The notes beneath the pieces are model-generated. The model did not search any database. It was given only the letters and a program-made list of their open reading frames with translations, and had not been told where the DNA came from. 64,000 nt of DNA, from positions 31,961,245-32,025,244 of the forward strand of contig CM037862.1 of NCBI GenBank assembly GCA_021292105.1, written 5' to 3'. This document shows positions 35,501-47,235 of the stretch, in pieces. The stretch's first letter is position 1; each line of letters opens with the position of its first letter. The translations under genes were made by a program, and so were the position numbers. The DNA comes from Anadara kagoshimensis (lineage: Eukaryota; Mollusca; Bivalvia; Arcoida; Arcidae).

Positions 35501-38500
35501 TCACTCAGGCATGATGTGTCTTGTAGGCTGCACATCAGAAGGTCCTTAACTCAGGCATGATGTGTCTTGTAAGCTGCAAACCAGAAGGTTCTTAACTCAG
35601 GCATGATGTCTCTTGTAGGCTGCACATCAGAAGGTCCTTAACTCAGGCATGATGTGTCTTGTAGACTGCACACCAGAAGGTCCTTAACTCAGGCATGATG
35701 TGTCTTGTAGGATGACCACCAGAAGGTCCTTCACTCAGGCATGATGTGTCTTGTAGACTGCACACCAGAAGGTCCTTAACTCAGGCAAGATGTGTCTTGT
35801 TGACTGCACACCAGAAGGTCCTTAACTCAGGCATGATGTGTCTTGTAGGATGACCACCAGAAGGTCCTTCACTCAGGCATGATGTCTCTTGTAGGCTGCC
35901 CAACAGAAGGTCGTTAACTCAGGCATGATGTATCATCAGAAGGTCATTCACTCGGGCATGATGTCTCTTGTAGGCTGCACACTAATAGGTCCTTCATTCA
36001 GGCATGATGCCTCTTGTAGGTTGCACACCAGAAGGTTCTTAACTCAGGCATGATGTATCTTGTAGGCTGCACATCAGAAGGTCCTTAACTCAGGCATGGT
36101 GTATCTTGTAGGTTGCACACCAGAAGGTTCTTAACTCAGGCATGATGTATCTTGTAGGCTGCACATCAGAAGGTTCTTAACTCAGGCATGATGTATCTTG
36201 TAGGCTGCACATCAGAAGGTCTTTAACTCGGGCATGATGTCTCTTGTAGGCTGCACACCAATACGTCCTTCACTCAGGCATGATGTCTCTTGTAGGCTGC
36301 ACACCAGAAGGTCCTTAACTCAGGCATGATGTATCTTGTAGGCTGCACATCAGAAGGTCCTTCACTCAGGCATGATGCCTCTTGTAGGCTGCCCACCAGA
36401 AGGTCCTTAACTCAGGCATGATGTGTCTTGTAGACTGCACACCAGAAGGTCCTTCACTCAGGCATCATACCTCTTGTAAGCTGCACACCAGAAGGTCCTT
36501 AACTCAGGCATGATGTGTCTTGTAGGCTGCACACCAGAAGGTCCTTAACTCAGGCATGATGTGTCTTGTAGGCTGCACACCAGAAGGTCCTTACATCAGG
36601 CACGATGCCTCTTGTAGGCTGCACACCAGAAGTTCCTTAACTCAGGCATGATGTGTCTTGTAGGCTGCACACCAGAAGGTCCTTCACTCAGGCATGATGT
36701 CTCTTGTAGGCTGCACACCAGAAGGTCCTTAACTCAGGCATGATGTGTCTTGTAGGCTGCACACCAATAGGTCCTTAACTCAGGCATGATGTGTCTTGTA
36801 GGCTGCACATCAGAAGGTCCTTAACTCAGGCATGATGTGTCTTGTAGGCTGCACATCAGAAGGTCCTTAACTCAGGCATGATGCCTCTTGTAGGCTGCAC
36901 ATCAGAAGGTCCTTAACTCAGGCATGATGTGTCTTGTAGGCTGCACACCAATAGGTCCTTAACTCAGGCATGATGTGTCTTGTAGGCTAAACACAAGAAG
37001 GTCCTTAACTCAGGCATGGTGTGTCTTGTAGGCTGCACATCAGAAGGTCCTTAACTCAGGCATGATGTGTCTTGTAGGCTGCACATTAGAAGGTCCTTAA
37101 CTCAGGCATGATGTGTCTTGTAGGCTGCACATCAGAAGGTCCTTAACTCAGGCATGATGTGTCTTGTAGACTGCACACCAATAGGTCCTTAACTCAGGCA
37201 TGATGTGTCTTGTAAGCTGCACACCAGAAGGTCCTTAACTCAGGCATGATGTGTTTTGTAGGATGCCCACCAGAAGGTCCTTAACTCAGGCATGATGTGT
37301 CTTGTAGGCTGCACATCAGAAGGTCCTTAACTCAGGCATGATGTGTCTTGTAGGCTGCACATCAGAAGGTCCTTAAATCAGGCATGATGCCTCTTGTAAG
37401 CTGCACACCAGAAGGTCATTCACTCAGGCATGATGTGTCTTGTAGGCTGCACATCAGAAGGTCCTTAACTCAGGCATGATGTGTCTTGTAAGCTGCAAAC
37501 CAGAAGGTTCTTAACTCAGGCATGATGTGTCTTGTAAGCTGCAAACCAGAAGGTTCTTAACTCAGGCATGATGTCTCTTGTAGGCTGCACATCAGAAGGT
37601 CCTTAACTCAGGCATGATGTGTCTTGTAGACTGCACACCAGAAGGTCCTTAACTCAGGCATGATGTGTCTTGTAGGATGACCACCAGAAGGTCCTTAACT
37701 CAGGCATGATGTGTCTTGTAGACTGCACACCAGAAGGTCCTTAACTCAGGCAAGATGTGTCTTGTTGACTGCACACCAGAAGGTCCTTAACTCAGGCATG
37801 ATGCCTCTTGTAGGCTGCATACCAGAAGGTCCTTAACTCAGGCATGATGTGTCTTGTAAGCTGCACACCAGAAGGTCCTTAACTCAGGCATGATGTGTCT
37901 TGTAGGCTGCACACCAGAAGGTCCTTAACTCAGGCATGATGTGTCTTGTAGGCTGCACATCAGAAGGTCCTTAACTCAGGCATGATGTGTCTTGTAGGCT
38001 GCACACCAGAAGGTCCTTAACTCGGGCATGATGTGTCTTGTAGGCTGCACATCAGAAGGTCCTTAACTCAGGCATGATGTGTCTTGTAAGCTGCACACCA
38101 GAACGTTCTTAACTCAGGCATGATGTGTCTTGTAGGCTGCACACCAATAGGTCCTTAACTCAGGCATGATGCCTCTTGTAGACTGCACCAGAAGGTCCTT
38201 AACTCAGGCATGATGTGTCTTGTAAGCTGCACACCAGAAGGTCCTTAACTCAGGCATGATGTGTCTTGTAGGCTGCACACCAATAGGTCCTTAACTCAGG
38301 CATGATGCCTCTTGTAGACTGCACACCAGAAGGTCCTTAACTCAGGCATGATGTGTCTTGTAAGCTGCACACCAGAAGGTCCTTAACTCAGGCATGATGT
38401 GTCTTGTAGACTGCACACCAATAGGTCCTTAACTCAGGCATGATGCCTCTTGTAGGCTGCACACCAATAGGTCCTTAACTCAGGCATGATGTGTCTTGTA

Positions 38501-41500
38501 AGCTGCACACCAGAAGGTCCTTCACTCAGGCATGATGTGTCTTGTAGGCTGCACACAAGAAGGTCCTTAACTTAGGCATGGTGTGTCTTGTAGGCTGCAC
38601 ATCAGAAGGTCCTTAACTCAGGCATGATGTGTTTTGTAGGATGCCCACCAGAAGGTCCTTAACTCAGGCATGATGTGTCTTGTAGGCTGCACATCAGAAG
38701 GTCCTTAACTCAGGCATGATGTGTCTTGTAGGCTGCACATCAGAAGGTCCTTAACTCAGGCATGATGCCTCTTGTAAGCTGCACACCAGAAGGTCATTCA
38801 CTCAGGCATGATGTGTCTTGTAGGCTGCACATCAGAAGGTCCTTAACTCAGGCATGATGTGTCTTGTAAGCTGCAAACCAGAAGGTTCTTAACTCAGGCA
38901 TGATGTCTCTTGTAGGCTGCACATCAGAAGGTCCTTAACTCAGGCATGATGTGTCTTGTAGACTGCACACCAGAAGGTCCTTAACTCAGGCATGATGTGT
39001 CTTGTAGGATGACCACCAGAAGGTCCTTCACTCAGGCATGATGTGTCTTGTAGACTGCACACCAGAAGGTCCTTAACTCAGGCAAGATGTGTCTTGTTGA
39101 CTGCACACCAGAAGGTCCTTAACTCAGGCATGATGTGTCTTGTAGGATGACCACCAGAAGGTCCTTAACTCGGGCATGATGTCTCTTGTAGGCTGCACAT
39201 CAGAAGGTCCTTAACTCAGGCATGATGCCTCTTGTAGGCTGCATACCAGAAGGTCCTTAACTCGGGCATGATGTCTCTTGTAGGCTGCACATCAGAAGGT
39301 CCTTAACTCAGGCATGATGTCTCTTGTAGGCTGCACATCAGAAGGTCCTTAACTCAGGCATGATGCCTCTTGTAGGCTGCATACCAGAAGGTCCTTAACT
39401 CAGGCATGATGTGTCTTGTAAGCTGCACACCAGAAGGTCCTTAACTCAGGCATGATGTGTCTTGTAGGCTGCACACCAGAAGGTCCTTAACTCAGGCATG
39501 ATGTGTCTTGTAGGCTGCACATCAGAAGGTCCTTAACTCAGGCATGATGTGTCTTGTAGGCTGCACACCAGAAGGTCCTTAACTCGGGCATGATGTGTCT
39601 TGTAGGCTGCACATCAGAAGGTCCTTAACTCAGGCATGATGTGTCTTGTAAGCTGCACACCAGAACGTTCTTAATTCAGGCATGATGTGTCTTGTAGGCT
39701 GCACACCAATAGGTCCTTAACTCAGGCATGATGCCTCTTGTAGACTGCACACCAGAAGGTCCTTAACTCAGGCATGATGTGTCTTGTAAGCTGCACACCA
39801 GAAGGTCCTTAACTCAGGCATGATGTGTCTTGTAGGCTGCACACCAATAGGTCCTTAACTCAGGCATGATGCCTCTTGTAGACTGCACACCAGAAGGTCC
39901 TTAACTCAGGCATGATGTGTCTTGTAAGCTGCACACCAGAAGGTCCTTAACTCAGGCATGATGTGTCTTGTAGACTGCACACCAATAGGTCCTTAACTCA
40001 GGCATGATGCCTCTTGTAGGCTGCACACCAATAGGTCCTTAACTCAGGCATGATGTGTCTTGTAAGCTGCACACCAGAAGGTCCTTCACTCAGGCATGAT
40101 GTGTCTTGTAGGCTGCACACAAGAAGGTCCTTAACTTAGGCATGGTGTGTCTTGTAGGCTGCACATCAGAAGGTCCTTAACTCAGGCATGATGTGTCTTG
40201 TAGGCTGCACATCAGAAGGTCCTTAACTCAGGCATGATGTGTCTTGTAGGCTGCACACCAGAAGGTCCTTAACTCAGGCATGATGTGTCTTGTAGGCTGC
40301 ACATCAGAAGGTCCTTAACTCAGGCATGATGTGTCTTGTAGGCTGCACACCAATAGGTCCTTAACTCAGGCATGATGTGTCTTGTAAGCTGCACACCAGA
40401 AGGTCCTTAACTCAGGCATGATGTGTTTTGTAGGCTGCCCACCAGAAGGTCCTTAACTCAGGCATGATGTGTCTTGTAGGCTGCACATCAGAAGGTCCTT
40501 AACTCAGGCATGATGTGTCTTGTAGGCTGCACATCAGAAGGTCATTCACTCAGGCATGATGCCTCTAGTAAGCTGCACACCAGAAGGTCATTCACTCAGG
40601 CATGATGTGTCTTGTAGGGCACATCAGAAGGTCCTTAACTCAGGCATGATGTGTCTTGTAAGCTGCAAACCAGAAGGTTCTTAACTCAGGCATGATGTCT
40701 CTTGTAGGCTGCACATCCGAAGGTCCTTAACTCAGGCATGATGTGTCTTGTAGACTGCACACCAGAAGGTCCTTAACTCAGGCATGATGTCTTGTAGGCT
40801 GACCACCAGAAGGTCCTTAACTCAGGCATGATGTGTCTTGTAGACTGCACACCAGAAGGTCCTTAACTCAGGCAAGATGTGTCTTGTTGACTGCACACCA
40901 GAAGGTCCTTAACTCAGGCATGATGCCTCTTGTAGGCTGCACACCAGAAGGTCCTTAACTCAGGCATGATGTGTCTTGTAGGCTGCACACCAGAAGGTCC
41001 TTAACTCAGGCATGATGTGTCTTGTAGGCTGCACACCAGAAGGTCCTTAACTCAGGCATGATGTGTCTTGTAGGCTGCACACCAGAAGGTCCTTAACTCG
41101 GGCATGATGTGTCTTGTAGGCTGCACATCAGAAGGTCCTTAACTCAGGCATGATGTGTCTTGTAGGCTGCACACCAATAGGTCCTTAACTCAGGCATGAT
41201 GCCTCTTGTAGACTGCACACCAGAAGGTCCTTAACTCAGGCATGATGTGTCTTGTAAGCTGCACACCAGAAGGTCCTTAACTCAGGCATGATGTGTCTTG
41301 TAGGCTGCACACCAATAGGTCCTTAACTCAGGCATGATGTGTCTTGTAGACTGCACACCAGAAGGTCCTTAACTCAGGCATGATGTGTCTTGTAAGCTGC
41401 ACACCAGAAGGTCCTTAACTCAGGCATGATGTGTCTTGTAGGCTGCACACCAATAGGTCCTTAACTCAGGCATGATGTATCTTGTAGGCTGCACACCAGA

Positions 41501-42985
41501 AGGTTCTTAACTCAGGCATGATGTCTCTTGTAAGCTGCACACCAGAAGGTTCTTAACTCAGGCATGATGTCTCTTGTAAGCTGCACACCAGAAGGTTCTT
41601 AACTCATGCATGATGTCTCTTGTAAGCTGCACACCAGAAGGTTCTTAACTCAGGCATGATGTCTCTTGTAAGCTGCACACCAGAAGGTCCTTAACTCAGG
41701 CATGATGTATCTTGTAGGCTGCACACCAGAAGGTTCTTAACTCAGGCATGATGTCTCTTGTAAGCTGCACACCAGAAGGTCCTTCACTCAGGCATGATAT
41801 ATTTTGTAGGCTGCACACCAGAAGGTTCTTAACTCAGGCATGATGTCTCTTGTAAGCTGCACACCAGAAGGTTCTTAACTCAGGCATGATGTCTCTTGTA
41901 GGCTACACACCAGAAGGTCCTTAACTCAGGCATGATGCCTCTTGTAGGCTGCACACCAGAAGGTCCTTCACTCAGGCATGATGTCTCTTGTAAGCTGCAC
42001 ACCAGAAGGTTCTTAACTCAGGCATGATGTCTCTTGTAGGCTGCACATCAGAAGGTCCTTAACTCAGGCATGATGTCTCTTGTAGGCTGCACACCAATAG
42101 GTTCTTAACTCAGGCATGATGTATCTTGTAGGCTGCACATCAGAAAGTCATTCATTCAGACATGATGTCTCTTGTAGGCTGCACACCAATAGTTCCTTAA
42201 CTCAGGCATGATGTCTCTTGTAGGCTGCCCACCAGAAGGGCCTTCACTCTGGCATGATGTCTCTTGTAGGCTGCACACCAATAGGTCCTTAACGCAGGCA
42301 TGATGTCTCTTGTAAGCTGCACACCAGAAGGTCCTTAACTCAGGCATGATGTCTCTTGTAGGCTGCACACCAGGAGGTCCTTAACTCAGGCATGATGTCT
42401 CTTGTAGGCTGCCCACCAGAAGGGCCTTCACTCTGGCATGATGTCTCTTGTAGGCTGCCCACCACAAGGTCATTAACTCAGGCATGATGTATCATCAGAA
42501 GGTCCTTCACTAGGGCATGATGTCTCTTGTAGGCTGTACACCAATAGGTCCTTCACTCGGGCATGATGTCTCTTGTAGGTTGCACACCAGAAGGTCCTTA
42601 ACTCAGGCATGATGTATCTTGTAGGCTGCACACCAGAAGGTCCTTAACTCAGGCATTATGTCTCTTGTAGGCTGCACACCAGAAGGTCCTTAACTCAGGC
42701 ATGATGTCTCTTGTAGGCTGCCCACCAGAAGGTCCTTAACTCAGGCATGATGTGTCTTGTAGACTGGACACCAGAAGGTCCTTAACTCAGGCATGATGTG
42801 TCTTGTTGACTGCACATCAGAAGGTCCTTAACTAAGGCATGACGCCTATTGTAGGCTGCACATCAGAAGGTCCTTAACTCAGGCATGATGTCTCTTGTAG
42901 GCTGCACACCAGAAGGTCCTTCACTTAGGCATGATGCCTTTTGCAGACGACACATCTGAAGGATCTTCGTTCAAGCATCATGCAT
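32519..42985. repeat. 46-bp satellite array (about 225 units)
   Basis: The largest array, about 10.4 kb. The unit is 46 bp: GTAGGCTGCACACCAGAAGG, TCCTTAACTCAGGCATGATG, then TGTCTT. Interior units mostly have ATGTGTCTT or ATGCCTCTT, while units near both edges favour ATGTCTCTT and ATGTATCTT. A higher-order copy of about 3.29 kb is clear: the unusual GCTGCCCAACAGAAGGTCG at 32611 recurs at 35895, and TAAACACAAG at 33701 recurs at 36988. Within it AGATGTGTCTTGTTGAC recurs at about 34461, 35787, 37751, 39084 and 40873. A shortened unit (GATGTATCATCAGAAGG) occurs near 32643, 35930 and 42485. Since 46 is not a multiple of three, frames rotate and open frames are short (for example 42156-42368), so it is not coding. 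Confidence 0.97.
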
Positions 42986-43520
42986 ACTGAAATTCATTAA
43001 ATTTTGCCAAACAGTTTTGGAGATGAAAATGTGAAACATTAACACACATCACACAGGCACCATGACAGACAAATTAAAATGGCTTTAGATCACCATACTT
43101 GGCTTAGGTGATATGAAATTGTGTAAGTTATGGAACAGACATGACATTTGAACATTAAACCTAAGATTTGACCCTGTGACCTTGACCTTTAAACTAAACA
43201 CATAAATGTGGTATGTGACACATCATCTTTATGTTAGTTTACATTGGAGCCAAATTTGATCAAAATCCATCTATCATGTCAAATTAGAGCAGAAACTAAG
43301 ATTTGACTTTGTGACCTAGTCCTTTAACATACATATATAAATTTAGTACATGACACATACATATCTAAATTTAGTACATGACACAGCATCTCATGTTGGT
43401 ATACATTTGTTTCAAGTTTGATCAAAATCCACTGAAAGATATTAAGGTTATGGAGCAGATGGACAAATTTTAAACAGATGGATGGGTAGAAAGACAAACA
43501 GACAGACAGACAGATAGACA
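42986..43520. repeat. Diverged dispersed repeats ending in (GACA)n
   Basis: Two passages repeat the order 'gatttgaccctgtgaccttgacc', 'gtatgtgacacatcatctt', 'caaatttgatcaaaatcca', 'gagcaga' (from about 43150 and about 43300); the second also has a local duplication of AATTTAGTACATGACACA. The block ends in an imperfect (GACA)n tract at about 43493-43520. The minus frame 43324-43521 is a by-product of it. Confidence 0.6.
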
Positions 43521-44825
43521 TGCTGATACACCTCTAATTTAAAGCTAAAGTCACTAGCTTAAACACAGGATATAAAAGGTGAAATTGAAACACCACATAA
43601 AAACAGACCAAATACAAAATGTCTGACACTGCCTCAAAATCATTCTATCAGGGATCATAAAAGTTAGTTCAATTCTGGATCATTTATTTTGAAATACATC
43701 AAAATGTTTTTTTATTCAACACTCATGCTATGATAAAGCATACTTCTGATACTTTGTGATTTCATTGTACATAAAGGCATTTTAAAGTCAAACAATTAGG
43801 GATTTTTTTAAATCAGTATTACAGAATTAAGCACTTAGACTAAGAATTCATCTGTCAATTTGAAGCTAACAAATTCAAATTCTTCATATGTAAGCTGTCC
43901 TTGGTTACAATAAAGACGTGAATTAATCCGTTCATTTTCGCAGAAAAATGCACTAAAATAACCATTAAATCTTTAATAATAATCGCTCTATAACAAACCA
44001 ATAACATGGTTACTGTATTAGCAGAATTGCAAAAACCTGTTTAATTCCATTCATGAATGTTTTACACTTTAAAAACTCATAACTCTTACTTATTTATATA
44101 TTCATTCAATTTCACTGATTTCTGAGTTTATTATCTTTTATCTAAATATCTCAGGATGTAAGATTCACTGGCAAGATTAATTCCGACACACATTTGTGCT
44201 TTAAGCTTCAATCTATAGCTTCCGTTTCTTTTCACAATAAGTTTTTATTCTTCCTGTTGTACTCTTATATATCTTAACCATGTAAACTTGTGTCTCATCT
44301 TTAATGAAATGATAATGAGAGTGATATTAAAAAGTGAAATTTATCACAAAATACTTCTACTTGACAATTCTGATCGATGGAATGATTACTGTAAAACAAG
44401 CTTTAAATTGAAGCAGAAGAATTTTATGGAATAGGTGGAAAGATCTGGAAAGATCTGGAATGATTTTAAATAAATGTAATGGAGATGAATCTGATTTTAA
44501 ATTGGTGGAAGAATCCATCTTATTAATACTGTTTTGTTAATACTTGTGGAAAAGAGACATCATTAACATGAAAACTTGAAGCTTAAAGGGACGGATATTA
44601 ATGACCAAAGCAACGCTTTTTCTACTGGGCCAATATAGGACCAATTGCAAAGACAGAATTTTTCAAAATTTTAGAGCAATTTTTCCCAGGTAACCCAACC
44701 TTATATTTGCATCATTTCCCAAAATTCCCAAAGTTTTACTTTTAATGTAGGTATTTATTGTCATCTTTCTAAAGTAGTGTTTTTACTTAGTTTTGTTTGA
44801 TTTTATTTCAATTTTGTAGAAAAAA
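43521..44825. other. AT-rich spacer, nothing recognised
   Basis: No credible gene or element ends; only a tiny duplication (AAAGATCTGGAAAGATCTGG near 44440). Confidence 0.5.
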
Positions 44826-45185
44826 TGCCACAAAAATCAAACTTCCACATCACCCAGCTGGCCCCTGTAGTTACTGCGGTATGAATGATGTGACACAATG
44901 GTATGTTCATCCTTCTCAGAAATCGGATGATATATTTATACATTTATTACATCTAGAGACATAAAGAGGGACAATTTGCTAGAACAAGTAACTGTTCTGT
45001 AGTGAATGCAAATTCTGAAACAATCCTCTGTGTTTCTTGCTTCAGATCAAAAATTGTATCACATATTTAAAGATACACTGGCTGATAAGGATCAAAAGTT
45101 TGGAAAATTACATATGTTTTCTTTTGCACTTTTCAGACTCTACAGTACAAAGAAAGAGCTGGCAGTTTTTTCAGCATGCAGCAAC
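44826..45185 (+). pseudogene. Possible decayed zinc-binding coding relic
   Basis: Translated in one plus frame, 44827-44963 reads as a protein-like segment containing CSYCGMNDVTQWYVHPSQ and a HLLHLE block before a stop. Further along, another frame gives ILCVSCFRSKI (about 45022-45055), and another gives KFGKLHMFSFALFRLYSTKK within 45006-45188. Two CxxC pairs with a WYVHPS-like centre suggest a zinc-binding domain of a host or transposon-borne protein broken by at least two frame changes. TTTCAATTTTGTAG just upstream could be a splice acceptor. I cannot name the family, and a chance resemblance is possible. Confidence 0.25.
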
Positions 45186-45198
45186 TAGTGTTATATTT

Positions 45199-45215
45199 GG
45201 GGGGGGGGGGGGGGG
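45199..45215. repeat. Poly-G homopolymer, 17 bases
   Basis: An uninterrupted 17-base G run on the plus strand in AT-rich surroundings, immediately after the possible coding relic. Confidence 0.98.
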
Positions 45216-45689
45216 TTAACAGCTAGTGGTTTTGATAATGACAACAGAACAATGTGTTCTGCTTTTGACACAGTAGGTGTATATGCCATGGCAAGTCCAT
45301 CAAACCACACAGAAGCTTACAACAGTATCTACTGTTTGTGACTCACAAATCTGGCCTTTTGTCTTTTTACAGTCTGATTGCCACACTTTATTTTAGTAAA
45401 CATAAGTCAGCATTTTACCTTTCAACGGTTGCCATGCTTTATTTACTAGTTCACAATATAAAACACAATTTGGAAAGTTACATCTTGTGGTTAAACAATA
45501 TACAAGATAAAATGTGGGTGGCACTGGGCACGTATATTGACAGAGGATGAAATCATGCCAAACCCAGATGATCTGAGCCTGCACTGGAAACATAGCTGTT
45601 AGGTGTACATGATCACAGGCTACCAATTATACTATCTATATTGAATTTCCTTTATTAACATATTTTGGTTAGAAATTTTCAGGTGAATG
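45216..45689. other. Spacer, nothing recognised
   Basis: Overlapping short frames on both strands (45338-45550 plus, 45393-45626 minus) show no recognisable domain. Confidence 0.45.
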
Positions 45690-46014
45690 TTTTGAAATTA
45701 TGTGGGATAATTTCATTTATATCGAGATGTTGCCAGCTATAGAAGAAGGTGCAGAAATTTTGCCTGTGCGTTGCACTGATGGCATTATACAGCAGGGTTC
45801 TTTATCGTGCCAAGCCTTCCAAGACACGGGACCTCGTTTATTTTAAGTTCCAATCTGAAAGAACCATGACTTTCATTTTGTAATACTGAGTGCTTGGCGA
45901 AAGAACAGTCACTACCCACTTTTTAAGTCTTGGGCCAGACCTGGCCGGGGTTTCAAACCCATGACCTCCCACTTACGGAGCAAGCACTCTACCAACTGAG
46001 CTACCACAGTGGTA
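45690..46014 (-). mobile_element. tRNA-derived SINE, nearly full length
   Basis: On the minus strand the head reads GTGGTAGCTCAGTTGGTAGA (A box TAGCTCAGTTGG) and GGGTTTGAAACCCCGG (B-box-like GGTTTGAAACC). The body follows with AGTGACTGTTCTTTCGCCAA, GGCACGATAAAGAACCCTGC, AATGCCATCAGTGCAACGCA and ATCTCGATATAAATGAAAT. It aligns block by block with the SINE at 7810-8156, though its 3' tail is more diverged. I found no target duplication, so this copy is older. Confidence 0.9.
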
Positions 46015-47235
46015 TACAGCACTAATAGGGTTAATATAATTAATTTTTAAAATCCAATATCTTTAAAACCAAAACCAAGATTGGAAAACAAAAAACAAAT
46101 CCTTAATGTAAAGTATCTAGTAAAATATTTAATTACCACTCATTAAAATTATTCGAGTTTGCAACATTTAGCAACAAAATAAATAAATAAACCAATAAAG
46201 TTATTTTCAAACATGTCATTAATGCAATTAAAAACATTAATATAACATTATACTATAGAGGTTTTGATCATCTAAAATAACACTTCCAACTACAATTACA
46301 TCTGTATTAATGTAAGCCCTAACACATTTCCTGGGGAAATCTTAAAACCTAGCTGATAATTGGTACAATTTATGTCTATTTACTGCACCCAGACTATATC
46401 ATGATCAGAAAGAAAACCCAAGAGTAATGTCGGAAATTCCATTTGACCAAGCTGACACCTTACCATCCATTTTTCAAATGTCCATTTGTCAAGATATTAA
46501 TGTTAACATTTGTCAGCTGACCACATAACAGAAAAAGTCATTTGTTGTCGTGGAGATTTGTGCCTTTCCTAATTCAATCAAACCTATACTATTTTCAGCA
46601 TTGTTTCAATCAACTCAACTAGAAGCCTGTCTACTTTTGCTTTTTCCTAGGTTAATGCTTGAGAAAATTTGTTTAATGAAAACATTTTTCCTATCAAGTG
46701 ACATATAATTGATATATATTGCGGGAGAAAATTGTCAATATTCAGATAAATACATGATATATATGTACACTTACTTCACCAGAAACTAGATTTTATTTCA
46801 TTACTTCTAACACTCATATAAACTGTAATAAAAAGTAATCTAATAATACAGTGTCTCTAACCGCAATTTGAACTTGTGTCCTTCAGAACATCAATTTTCT
46901 TGAAAATACATGAGTGACCTATTTAAAATCCATTTTCAAAGCAAAAGTAAATCAAAGCTCTGACAGTGCTGAGAATAGTAAAATAGTGATGAAAATGAAG
47001 CTTTGTCAAAGATGATTGGATTATAACGCAGCACATATGGTAAATATTATCTCCTATAACTTATAATTCTGCTATATATTCCAATAAGAGTAACAAAGAT
47101 ACTGCTACACTACTATTATCATCATGAATCAACACCAGAACTCTTCCTATCACACCATCAACATTATCAGGATATTATTATGAAAAAAATGTAGAATATA
47201 ACCTTCACCATTTTGACTTCCCAACCTATGGCTTT
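46015..47235. other. AT-rich spacer, nothing recognised
   Basis: No credible coding frame, RNA gene or element terminus recognised. Confidence 0.5.

Noticed and set aside
43324..43521. Minus-strand frame starting MSICLSVCLS
   Set aside because: Its N-terminus is translated from the (GACA)n microsatellite.
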